Shown here piece by piece: positions 1-6,481 of a stretch of 6,481 nt of DNA. The first letter of the stretch is position 1. Every line of letters begins with the position of its first letter. The translations under genes were made by a program, and so were the position numbers. The stretch spans positions 1-6,481 of the forward strand of contig JAFGRZ010000062.1 in NCBI GenBank assembly GCA_016934895.1, in the 5' to 3' direction. The DNA is from Candidatus Aminicenantota bacterium. Its GTDB lineage: Bacteria > Acidobacteriota > Aminicenantia > Aminicenantales > UBA8522. The notes under the pieces are model-generated. The model was not told the DNA's origin. It did no database searches and worked only from the letters and a program-made list of their open reading frames with translations.

Positions 1-1611
1 TATGCCCGAGAAGCCGATATCGGCTTCTCCAAGTTCATCAGCATGGGGAACAAGGCCGGCATCGGGGAGAATGAGCTCCTGGCCTATCTCGAATCCGATC
101 CCAAGACCGATGTCATCTTGATGTATCTCGAAGATCTGGTTGACGGCCGGGAGTTCATGCGGATCGCCCGGAAAACGACCGGTTCCTCCAAGAGGCCCAA
201 ACCGATCATCGCGCTCAAGGCCGGACGGACCTTGCCCGGAGCCCGGGCCGCGTCCTCGCACACCGGTTCCTTGGCCGGTTCGGACAGGGTTTACGATGCG
301 ATCTTCGAGCAATCCGGAGTTCTCCGGGTGGAGACACTCGAGGAACTCTTCGACTATGTCCGGGGGTTTTCCCGTCAACCTCTTCCCAAAGGCTGGAACG
401 TCGGGATCGTCACCAACTCGGGCGGCCCCGGAATCCTGGCCACGGATGCCTGCATCCGTCACGGTCTGAATATCCCTCCTCTCGGAGGGCCCACCGTGTC
501 GAAGCTGCGTCGTGTCCTGCCCAAGACGGCCAGCCTGCACAATCCCGTGGACCTGGTGGCCGAGGCTCAGGCGGAGCAATATGAGAAGACCCTGAGGTGG
601 GTGCTCAAAGACCGCCGCATCCACTCCGCCATCGTCATCCTCACCTCCACGGCTTTCACCAAGGTGGACGAAATCTCCGCAGCGATTGTCAAGGTGGCGC
701 ACGCGTTCGAGAAGCCTGTCGTTTGCTGTGTCCTCGGCGTCTTCGACATCTCCAAGGGGATCGAAATCCTGGAGGCCGGGGGGATTCCAAACTTCCGTTT
801 TCCCGAATCGGCGGCCCGGGTCCTTTCCGAAATGGCCAAATTCACCATCTGGTTGGACCGGCCCTTGACGCGCACCCGGGCTTATCGCGTCAACAAAACA
901 AAGGTGAAAGAGATTTTTGACGCCGTCAAGAAAGAAGACCGCCGGTTCCTGCTCGAGCATGAGGCCTATGACGTCCTCCGCGCCTATCGCTTCCCGGTGA
1001 TCGAGTCGCGGCTCGCCGAAACCGAACTCGGGGCCGTTCAGGCCGCCCGGGCACTCGGCTTTCCGGTCGTTTTGAAGATCGCTTCGCCCGATATCGTTCA
1101 CAAGTTCGATTTCGACGGTGTCCGGCTTGATCTCAAGGACGAAGTCGGGGTCGGGCAGGCCTACAGGGATATCCTGAAGAATGTTCGCCGGCGCAAGCCG
1201 GACGCCCGGATCGCGGGAGTCACCGTCGAAAAGATGGCTCCCCCGGGAAAAGAGATCATCCTGGGCATGAGCCGGGACCCACAGTTCGGGCCCGTCCTGA
1301 TGTTCGGCCTCGGCGGCATCTATGTCGAAGCCCTTGAGGATGTGACTTTTCGCCTGGCGCCCATCCGGGAATACTCCGCCATGGCCATGATCAAGAAGAC
1401 CAAGACCCACAAAATCCTGGAGGGATTTCGCGGAGGTCCAACCTACGATCTGGAGGCCATCTCCGAATGCTTGAAAAGGCTGTCCCAGCTAGTCGTCGAT
1501 TTCGATGATATTCAGGAGCTGGACATCAATCCGATGTTCGTTTACGAGAAGGGAGAGGGGTGCCGGATCGTCGACGCCCGGATCGTCATCGGGAACGGAC
1601 TCTCCGAATAA
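1..1611 (+). CDS. Acetate/acyl-CoA ligase (ADP-forming), alpha-beta fusion, 5'-truncated by window start
   Basis: This enzyme family interconverts acyl-CoA + ADP + Pi with free acid + ATP + CoA in the cytoplasm, typically for ATP formation from acetyl-CoA in fermentation. The frame is open from base 1, so the ATG at 43 is internal (GFSKFIS then MGNKAG, a conserved family stretch); 536 residues are visible. In order: the succinyl-CoA-ligase-like domain with the phosphohistidine motif SHTGSLAG (His at 259-261); a second ligase domain with LPKTASLHNPVDL near 520-555; then, from about 945, an ATP-grasp domain with SPDIVHK (His at 1099-1101), FGPVLMFGLGGIYVE near 1285-1330 and ELDINP near 1516-1533. 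The N-terminal CoA-binding Rossmann domain, roughly 170 residues by family comparison, is missing upstream, which would give about 700 residues in total. No GNAT domain follows, so it is not a PatZ-type lysine acetyltransferase. Oddity: the usual HK(S/T)DxGGV motif reads HKFDFDGV. Acetate as substrate is inferred; other acids are possible. Confidence 0.93.
   Translation, partial: YAREADIGFSKFISMGNKAGIGENELLAYLESDPKTDVILMYLEDLVDGREFMRIARKTTGSSKRPKPIIALKAGRTLPGARAASSHTGSLAGSDRVYDAIFEQSGVLRVETLEELFDYVRGFSRQPLPKGWNVGIVTNSGGPGILATDACIRHGLNIPPLGGPTVSKLRRVLPKTASLHNPVDLVAEAQAEQYEKTLRWVLKDRRIHSAIVILTSTAFTKVDEISAAIVKVAHAFEKPVVCCVLGVFDISKGIEILEAGGIPNFRFPESAARVLSEMAKFTIWLDRPLTRTRAYRVNKTKVKEIFDAVKKEDRRFLLEHEAYDVLRAYRFPVIESRLAETELGAVQAARALGFPVVLKIASPDIVHKFDFDGVRLDLKDEVGVGQAYRDILKNVRRRKPDARIAGVTVEKMAPPGKEIILGMSRDPQFGPVLMFGLGGIYVEALEDVTFRLAPIREYSAMAMIKKTKTHKILEGFRGGPTYDLEAISECLKRLSQLVVDFDDIQELDINPMFVYEKGEGCRIVDARIVIGNGLSE
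8..29. repeat. Perfect 22-bp palindrome inside the ligase coding sequence
   Basis: The half-site GAGAAGCCGAT is followed immediately by its exact reverse complement, with GATATC at the centre. The symmetry stops at the flanking C7 and C30. In RNA it could fold as a 9-bp stem with an AUAU loop. It encodes part of a conserved protein stretch (E-A-D-I-G-F-S), so it may be coincidental. No function is assigned. Confidence 0.85.
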
Positions 1612-1618
1612 TCATCCA

Positions 1619-1646
1619 TTCCCATTGTGAAAAAATGTGATATAAT
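1619..1646 (+). promoter_or_regulatory. Putative sigma70-type extended -10 promoter of the hydrolase operon
   Basis: A perfect TATAAT lies at 1641-1646, preceded by TGA at 1638-1640, which makes an extended -10 element (TGnTATAAT). A weak -35 candidate, TTCCCA at 1619-1624 (4 of 6 to TTGACA), sits 16 bp upstream; an extended -10 does not need a good -35. The expected transcription start is around 1652-1654, only about 7-9 bases before the ATG at 1661. The 1612-1660 gap shows no Shine-Dalgarno sequence and no terminator hairpin for the upstream gene, so read-through from the ligase gene also remains possible. Confidence 0.6.
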
Positions 1647-1660
1647 GCTCTGTTTTCATC

Positions 1661-2956
1661 ATGGCGCTGTTCAAAAAACAAAAAAGACGCCGCGCGTGCG
1701 TCATCGGTCTCGATGGCGTCCCCCACTCGCTCATCAATAAGCTGGCCGAGGATGGGATCATGCCCGGCATGGCCGGGCTTCTCAAGTCCGGACATCTGCA
1801 CAGGATGAAGGCCAGTCTCCCCGAGATATCGGCCGTATCCTGGACGGATTTCATGACCGGCGCAGATTCCGGATCGCACGGCATTTTCGGTTTCACGGAT
1901 CTCAAATCGGGAAGCTACGAGATGCGCTTCCCGAATTTTTCCAACGTCCGGCAGGAGACGATCTGGGATGTCCTGGGGAAGCGGGGGCGGAGATCGATCA
2001 TCATCAACCAGCCTTCGACCTATCCGGCCCGGCCCCTGGATGGGATCTTGATTGCCGGATTCGTCGCTCTCGACCTCGCCAAAGCCGTGTATCCAGCATC
2101 CCAGAAAGCGGTCTTGGACCGGCTGGGCTACCGGATCGATATTGATACCATGAAGTCCCGGGAGGATCACGCCTTCCTCTGGCAGGAGCTCCAGACAACC
2201 CTGGACGGCCGGGAGAAAGCCCTGGACCAATACTGGAAAGAGGATTGGGACTATTTCGAGTTCGTCATCACCGGGACCGATAGGCTCCAACACTTCCTTT
2301 GGAACGCCTGCGAGGACCCGAACCATCCCTTTCATGACAGGTTTCTGGATTATTATCGCCGGGTGGATGGGATCATCGGCCGGATCGTCGACTCTTTCCG
2401 TCGTCTGACGGGCGGCGATGCGGGACTTTGCCTCCTCTCCGATCATGGTTTCTGCCAGATCGAGCAGGAGGTCTATCTCAACGCCTGGCTCCAGGAAAAA
2501 GGCTACCTGGGCTTCACCGGGGAATCACCGGGGGAACTCAGGGAGATCGGCCCCGGCAGCCGCGCCTTCGCCCTGGATCCGAACAGGATCTATCTCAACC
2601 TTGTGGATCGCTTTCCGAAAGGGGCCGTCGCCCTCACCGACAAACCGGCGCTGAAGGCAAAAATCGCCCATGAACTCGAGGGGTTGAAATATGCGGGCCG
2701 CCCCGTCATCCGCCAGGTTTTCGACGCTGAAAAGATCTATTCCGGCCCTCTTGTCCCTTTGGGCCCCGATCTCGTCGTCCTGGCCGAACCCGGTTTCGAT
2801 CTCAAGGGATCGGTTAAAAAGAAAAACGTTTTCGGCCGGACCGATTTGGAAGGGATGCACACATGGGACGATGCCTTCTTCTGGGCGGACCGGACCGTCG
2901 GAGACGACCTGAGGATCCATCAACTGTTTGCTCTCATCCTGAGTCATTTCGCATGA
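1661..2956 (+). CDS. AP-superfamily phosphodiesterase/phosphatase-like protein, short soluble form
   Basis: A 431-residue member of the alkaline-phosphatase superfamily, closest by motif to the type I phosphodiesterase/nucleotide pyrophosphatase (NPP) branch (COG3379-like). By alignment to NPP enzymes the two-metal site is complete: Asp18 (IGLDG), candidate nucleophile Ser57 (ISAVSWTDFMTG), Asp207 and His211 (TDRLQH), Asp261 and His262 (SDHGF), and His400 (GMHTWDD). His73 lies in the conserved GSHGIF block. The start is fixed: an in-frame stop at 1643-1645 lies just upstream and the next Met falls inside the catalytic fold. No Shine-Dalgarno is visible. There is no signal peptide or membrane segment (the N-terminus is ALFKKQKRRR), so it should be cytoplasmic. 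The Ser-to-Asp207 spacing is 150 residues against about 313 in the two downstream paralogues, so it lacks their insert. It ends at ALILSHFA, without the MDGRSLL-type tail of the next gene. First gene of the apparent operon. Substrate unknown. Confidence 0.88.
   Translation: MALFKKQKRRRACVIGLDGVPHSLINKLAEDGIMPGMAGLLKSGHLHRMKASLPEISAVSWTDFMTGADSGSHGIFGFTDLKSGSYEMRFPNFSNVRQETIWDVLGKRGRRSIIINQPSTYPARPLDGILIAGFVALDLAKAVYPASQKAVLDRLGYRIDIDTMKSREDHAFLWQELQTTLDGREKALDQYWKEDWDYFEFVITGTDRLQHFLWNACEDPNHPFHDRFLDYYRRVDGIIGRIVDSFRRLTGGDAGLCLLSDHGFCQIEQEVYLNAWLQEKGYLGFTGESPGELREIGPGSRAFALDPNRIYLNLVDRFPKGAVALTDKPALKAKIAHELEGLKYAGRPVIRQVFDAEKIYSGPLVPLGPDLVVLAEPGFDLKGSVKKKNVFGRTDLEGMHTWDDAFFWADRTVGDDLRIHQLFALILSHFA
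2953..2956 (+). other. ATGA stop/start overlap between hydrolase genes 1 and 2
   Basis: The TGA stop at 2954-2956 of the first hydrolase overlaps the ATG at 2953-2955 of the second. No good Shine-Dalgarno precedes this ATG (the upstream bases are CCTGAGTCATTTCGC), so initiation probably depends on ribosomes terminating on the first gene. An in-frame ATG at 2965 is the alternative start. Confidence 0.75.
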
Positions 2957-5097
2957 ACAACGTGATGCCCCGAAAATCGTTTTTCTTGATCCTGACTGTT
3001 TTTTTCTTTCTCAGCCTCCCCCTCCAGGCTTATATCGGGCCGGGCGCGGGTTTTGCCTTTCTCTCGTCGTTCCTGGTTCTTTTTCTCACCTTCTTTCTGG
3101 CGGTTTTTTCTTTTCTTTCCTGGCCTTTCCGGCTTCTTGTCCGGATGATCAAGGGGCGAAGAAAACTCAAAGGCGCACTCGTCGACAAGGTGGTCATCAT
3201 CGGGCTGGACGGGCTGGAGCCCACCCTGGCCGAGAAATTCATGGGAGAGGGCAAGCTGCCCCATCTCTCCAGGCTCAGGAAAGAGGGAACCTACGCCCGC
3301 CTCCAGACAACGACCCCGGCCATTTCGCCCGTGGCCTGGTCCTCCTTCATGACGGGCTCCGAACCGTCCAAGCACAATATCTTCGACTTCCTCAGCCGGG
3401 ACCCGCGGACCTACCTCCCTTCCCTTTCGTCCGCCTTTATCGGTCGTCCCAAAAGAGTCCTCCGCCTGGGAAGATACGCCGTCCCCCTGTCCAAGCCGGA
3501 AATCCGGGGCATGAGGAAGAGCGTCCCCTTCTGGAAGATCCTGGGAGACGCCGGGATCTTCAGCACCGTCCTGCGCGTCCCCATCACGTTTCCGCCCGAA
3601 AAATTCTCCGGCCACCTCCTTTCCGGGATGTGCGCGCCGGACCTCAAGGGAAGCCAAGGGACGTTCGCCTTCTATACCACTGACCCGGCCAAAATCACCA
3701 AACGCGAAGGCGGAGTGGTCGTTCCCGTCGAGGTCAAAGACGGACGCGTGGAAACCTTTATCTCCGGGCCGGAAAACTCGCTCCTCAAGAAGGCTCCGGA
3801 GATCCGGATCCCGTTGAGGATCGAAATTTTCCGGGAAAAGCGCGAGGTCAAGCTCCATCTCTCCGGACAACGGATCCGCCTACCCCTTGGAGCGTTTTCT
3901 CCCTGGATTCGGATCGTCTTCAAGCCGGGTCTGGGGATGAAAGTCAAGGCGATCGCCCGCTTCTATGTCTCCTCGCTCGACCCCCATTTCGAAATGTACA
4001 TGACCCCGCTGAACATCGATCCCGAGAAACCCGCCCTGCCCATCTCTCATCCGTTCATCTATTCGGTCTACCTCAGCAAGCTCCTGGGAAGTTTCATCAC
4101 CCTCGGCGAGGCCAACGACACCTGGGCCCTGAACGAAGGCGCGCTCAAAGAAGCGCCCTTCCTCGAGCTCACCTATTCCAACCACAGGGAATGGGAAGCG
4201 ATGCTGTTCAATGCCCTGGAAAAGACGAAAAAAGGCGCCGTCATCTGTGTTTTCGAGACGACCGACAGTATCCAGCACATGTTCTGGAGGTATCTGGACA
4301 AATCCCATCCGGCGCTGCGGACGACCTCGCCGGAAATGAGCGCCCAGGTCATCGAGGATCTCTACACTAAAATGGATGATCTGATCGGGCGGGTCGCGGC
4401 CAAGCTCGATTCGCGGAGCGCCCTTATCGTCATGTCGGACCACGGCTTCAAGTCGTTCCGGCGGGGCGTCAACCTCAACTCCTGGCTCTATCTGAACGGC
4501 TACTTGAGCCTCAAGGACGGGAAGGAGTCGAGCGATGAATGGTTCAAGGACGTGGATTGGGAAAAAACCAGGGCCTATGGTCTGGGGCTGGGGGGACTGT
4601 ACATCAATCAAAAAGGGCGGGAAGCGAACGGCATCGTCGGCGCCGGTGAGGAAGCGAAGGCCCTCAAGGCGGAATTGACCTCGAGGCTCAACGGACTTCG
4701 TGATGAGGCCGCCGGAGACATCGCCATCACCGAGGTCTATGACCGGGATCGCATCTATGCCGGGCCCTACGCTCCGAACGCTCCCGATCTCATCATCGGG
4801 TACAACGTGGGTTTCCGGGTCTCCTGGGATTCGGTGACGGGAAAGATCGACAGAACTGTCTTTGAGGACAACCCCAAGGCCTGGAGCGGCGATCACTGCA
4901 TCGACCCCAAACACGTCCCCGGGGTTTTCTATTTCAGCCGGAAGTCCGCCGCCAAAATCCCTTCGATCATGGATGTGGCGCCTACGGTCCTGACGCTTTT
5001 CGGGCTTCCGGTACCGGGCCATATGGACGGCCGTTCGCTGCTGGAACAGGCTGCTCCGGACGAGGCCCAATCCAAACGAACAGGTAGGAAGAAATGA
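2953..5097 (+). CDS. Membrane-anchored AP-superfamily phosphodiesterase/phosphatase-like protein
   Basis: A 714-residue AP-superfamily protein. The N-terminus has two hydrophobic segments (about residues 9-26 and 34-56) separated by AYIGPGAG and followed by a basic stretch (RLLVRMIKGRRK, 60-71). By the positive-inside rule this puts the catalytic domain in the cytoplasm; LQA-Y at 24-27 could instead be a signal-peptidase site. The catalytic set is complete by alignment to NPP enzymes: Asp86 (IGLDG), nucleophile candidate Ser125 (SPVAWSSFMTG), His141 in the KHNIFDF block, Asp438 and His442 (TDSIQH), Asp496 and His497 (SDHGF), and probably His648 (SGDHCIDP). About 313 residues separate Ser125 from Asp438, including conserved PDLKGS (229-234), FYTTDPA and NIDP (354-357). 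The C-terminus has the family ending DVAPTVLTLFGLPVPGHMDG. The ATG at 2953 is preferred for its ATGA coupling; the frame is open back to 2863, but that part overlaps the previous gene. Colinear with the next gene, a clear tandem paralogue. Substrate unknown. Confidence 0.9.
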   Translation: MNNVMPRKSFFLILTVFFFLSLPLQAYIGPGAGFAFLSSFLVLFLTFFLAVFSFLSWPFRLLVRMIKGRRKLKGALVDKVVIIGLDGLEPTLAEKFMGEGKLPHLSRLRKEGTYARLQTTTPAISPVAWSSFMTGSEPSKHNIFDFLSRDPRTYLPSLSSAFIGRPKRVLRLGRYAVPLSKPEIRGMRKSVPFWKILGDAGIFSTVLRVPITFPPEKFSGHLLSGMCAPDLKGSQGTFAFYTTDPAKITKREGGVVVPVEVKDGRVETFISGPENSLLKKAPEIRIPLRIEIFREKREVKLHLSGQRIRLPLGAFSPWIRIVFKPGLGMKVKAIARFYVSSLDPHFEMYMTPLNIDPEKPALPISHPFIYSVYLSKLLGSFITLGEANDTWALNEGALKEAPFLELTYSNHREWEAMLFNALEKTKKGAVICVFETTDSIQHMFWRYLDKSHPALRTTSPEMSAQVIEDLYTKMDDLIGRVAAKLDSRSALIVMSDHGFKSFRRGVNLNSWLYLNGYLSLKDGKESSDEWFKDVDWEKTRAYGLGLGGLYINQKGREANGIVGAGEEAKALKAELTSRLNGLRDEAAGDIAITEVYDRDRIYAGPYAPNAPDLIIGYNVGFRVSWDSVTGKIDRTVFEDNPKAWSGDHCIDPKHVPGVFYFSRKSAAKIPSIMDVAPTVLTLFGLPVPGHMDGRSLLEQAAPDEAQSKRTGRKK
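5082..5097 (+). promoter_or_regulatory. Shine-Dalgarno-like sequence and ATGA overlap between hydrolase genes 2 and 3
   Basis: The purine-rich AGGTAGGAAG (5082-5091) overlaps the end of the second hydrolase gene and precedes ATG 5094, which overlaps the TGA stop at 5095-5097. AGGA at 5086-5089 is 4 bases from this ATG, while AGG at 5082-5084 is 9 bases away. A second in-frame ATG at 5103 would leave a 13-base gap from AGGA. Unlike the previous junction, this one has its own ribosome-binding signal. Confidence 0.65.
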
Positions 5098-6481
5098 GCA
5101 GAATGAATAGACGGGAATTCCTCAAACGAGGGCTGGCCGCTTCGTCTTTGCTTGCCGCCGGCAGCGGCTTTTCCCCTCTGCTTCGCGCCGCCGGCAAAAG
5201 GGCCACCCAAGCCAAGGTCCTGATCCTCGGATTCGACGGGCTGGATCCCAATCTTATCCAGCGCTGGCTCAGTGAGGGCAAACTGCCTTCTTTTGCCCGG
5301 CTCATCAAGGCCGGGGGCTTCCGGCCGCTGGGCACCAGCCTGCCGCCTCAAAGCCCGGTGGCCTGGTCGAATTTCATCACCGGCACAGACCCCGGAGGGC
5401 ATGGCATTTTCGACTTCATGCACCGCGACCCGAATACCTACATTCCCACTTTCTCCGGCACTCTTTCCACCGAGGCGAAGAAAACGTTCAAGGTGGGCGA
5501 TTTCGTTCTCCCTCTGAGCGGGGGCGAGGTCAAGAACTTGATCCAGGCGAAGGCATTCTGGCAGATCCTGGAAGAGCATGATATCCCGGCCACCGTCTTC
5601 AAAATGCCCTCGAACTATCCGCCCGTTTCGACCAAACAGCGGACCCTTTCCGGCATGGGCACTCCCGATCTCAAGGGCAGCTACGGCATCTCCTGCTTTT
5701 ATACGACGGACCCGGCTATGCCCAGGGGGGAAGTTTCGGGCGGACGCATCTATGAGGTCTATGTCATCGGGAACCGGGTCGAGGCCAAACTCCCCGGCCC
5801 GGTCAACACCTTCAAGAAAGACCGGCCCGAAGCCGTCCTAGATTTTCAAGTCCATCTCGACCCCGTCCATCCGGTGGCCAAGATTGTCCTGCCGGACCAG
5901 GAGTTCATTCTCAAGGAAAGGGAATGGAGCGGCTGGAAGAGGGTCCGGTTCGGCCTCATGCCGACCCAGAGTGTAAGCGGCATCTGCATGTTCTATCTCA
6001 AGGAAATCCGTCCCCACTTCAAGCTATACGTCAGCCCTATCAATATCGACCCCGCCCATCCGGCCCAGCCGATATCCACTCCGGGAAGCTACGCCCAGGA
6101 ACTGGAACGGATTTTCGGCCCCTTTTTCACCAAGGGCCTTCCGGCCGACACCTCGGCCCTCGACAATGATTTCCTCGACGAAGAGGAATTCCTGGAACAG
6201 GATGAGATGATCCTTCGCGAGCGCGAACAAATGTTCGACTACGAATTCGAACGCTTCTCCTCCGGCCTTCTTTTCTACTACGTCTCGAGCACCGATCAGC
6301 GCCAGCACATGTTCTGGCGTCTGTTGGATAAAAGTCATTCGGAGTACGATCCCCGGCTGGCCGCGCGCTTTGGCCGGACCATCGAGGACATCTACATCAA
6401 AGCGGATCGCCTCCTCGGGCGGATTCTGCCGAAGATCGACAAGGAAACAGTGATCATGATCATGTCCGACCACGGTTTCAA
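5094..6481 (+). CDS. Tat-exported AP-superfamily phosphodiesterase/phosphatase-like protein, 3'-truncated by window end
   Basis: The frame is open from ATG 5094 to the last base (462 codons plus two bases), so the gene continues beyond the window. The N-terminus is a textbook twin-arginine signal: NRREFLKRG (Arg6, Arg7), a moderately hydrophobic Ala/Leu/Ser stretch to about residue 30, and a likely cleavage region near LLRAAG (29-34). Export of a folded, possibly metal-loaded enzyme across the inner membrane is inferred. Catalytic residues seen: Asp48 (LGFDG), nucleophile candidate Ser87 (SPVAWSNFITG), His103 (GGHGIFDF), Asp401 and His405 (TDQRQH), Asp459 and His460 (SDHGF at the very end). 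The last metal-binding His lies beyond the window. It aligns colinearly with the preceding gene, sharing PDLKGS (191-196), FYTTDPA, NIDP (317-320) and QHMFWR-LDKSH at almost the same spacing. A strongly acidic helical stretch (about 356-382, DEEEFLEQDE) precedes the second metal motif. Either ATG 5094 or ATG 5103 could be the start; both keep the RR motif. Substrate unknown. Confidence 0.9.
   Translation, partial: MSRMNRREFLKRGLAASSLLAAGSGFSPLLRAAGKRATQAKVLILGFDGLDPNLIQRWLSEGKLPSFARLIKAGGFRPLGTSLPPQSPVAWSNFITGTDPGGHGIFDFMHRDPNTYIPTFSGTLSTEAKKTFKVGDFVLPLSGGEVKNLIQAKAFWQILEEHDIPATVFKMPSNYPPVSTKQRTLSGMGTPDLKGSYGISCFYTTDPAMPRGEVSGGRIYEVYVIGNRVEAKLPGPVNTFKKDRPEAVLDFQVHLDPVHPVAKIVLPDQEFILKEREWSGWKRVRFGLMPTQSVSGICMFYLKEIRPHFKLYVSPINIDPAHPAQPISTPGSYAQELERIFGPFFTKGLPADTSALDNDFLDEEEFLEQDEMILREREQMFDYEFERFSSGLLFYYVSSTDQRQHMFWRLLDKSHSEYDPRLAARFGRTIEDIYIKADRLLGRILPKIDKETVIMIMSDHGF

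Noticed and set aside
1612..1660. Possible intrinsic terminator after the ligase gene
   Set aside because: The gap has an A-run at 1630-1635 but no GC-rich inverted repeat and no following T-tract.
1586..2446. 286-codon open frame on the - strand, spanning the 1612-1660 gap
   Set aside because: Mostly antisense to the first hydrolase and without recognisable motifs; the gap is better explained by the + strand promoter.
2863..2952. N-terminal extension of the second hydrolase to the ATG at 2863
   Set aside because: It would overlap the first hydrolase by 94 bases, and its residues (GPDRRRRPEDPS) are out-of-frame reading of the GMHTWDD region. ATG 2953 puts the hydrophobic segment at the N-terminus and gives an ATGA junction like the next one.
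2980..3130. T-rich strand-biased stretch suggesting a different origin or a U-tract terminator
   Set aside because: Explained by Phe/Leu codons of two membrane segments; no stem-loop precedes the T runs.
2944..3870. 308-codon open frame on the - strand
   Set aside because: Antisense of the membrane segments and N-terminal catalytic part of the second hydrolase. The protein is charged and low-complexity, with no domain signature.
3880..5070. Long open frame of 396 codons on the - strand
   Set aside because: It lies entirely opposite the second hydrolase gene, whose motifs are unmistakable. The translation is Arg/Asp/Gly/Pro-rich with no recognisable fold, as expected for the antisense of a GC-rich gene.
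6449..6465. TGATCATGATCA short palindrome and repeat
   Set aside because: A 12-bp palindrome built from ATC/ATG codons of the V-I-M-I-M strand before SDHGF; too short and too well explained by coding.

Overview
The window reads as a bacterial chromosome segment of moderately high GC, with every supported gene on the + strand. The taxonomic hints are indirect: a perfect sigma70-like TATAAT box, a canonical Tat signal, a fused ADP-forming acyl-CoA synthetase, and a cluster of AP-superfamily (COG3379-type) hydrolases. From memory this combination fits lineages such as Aminicenantes/Acidobacteriota or deltaproteobacteria-like groups. That is a guess, not something the sequence proves.

Layout: (1) 1-1611 is the 3' part of an acetate/acyl-CoA ligase (ADP-forming), alpha-beta fusion. 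Its CoA-binding domain lies upstream of the window. (2) 1612-1660 is a 49-bp gap with no visible terminator. It holds an extended -10 promoter so close to the next ATG that the transcript would be nearly leaderless. (3) 1661-2956, 2953-5097 and 5094-6481 (cut by the window end) are three consecutive AP-superfamily phosphodiesterase/phosphatase-like genes. They are joined by two 4-base ATGA stop/start overlaps, so they look like one translationally coupled operon.

The three hydrolases keep the nucleophile and metal-ligand pattern of the nucleotide pyrophosphatase/phosphodiesterase (NPP) branch as far as can be seen. Their N-termini differ sharply: the first has no export signal, the second has two membrane segments followed by a basic stretch, and the third has a Tat twin-arginine signal. 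Genes two and three also share a roughly 160-residue elaboration that gene one lacks. The likely picture is a small operon of related hydrolases placed in different compartments. The substrates cannot be read from the sequence. The link with the acyl-CoA ligase is only adjacency.

No RNA genes, insertion sequences, CRISPR arrays or intrinsic terminators were seen. The most notable non-coding pattern is a perfect 22-bp palindrome at 8-29, inside the ligase gene.
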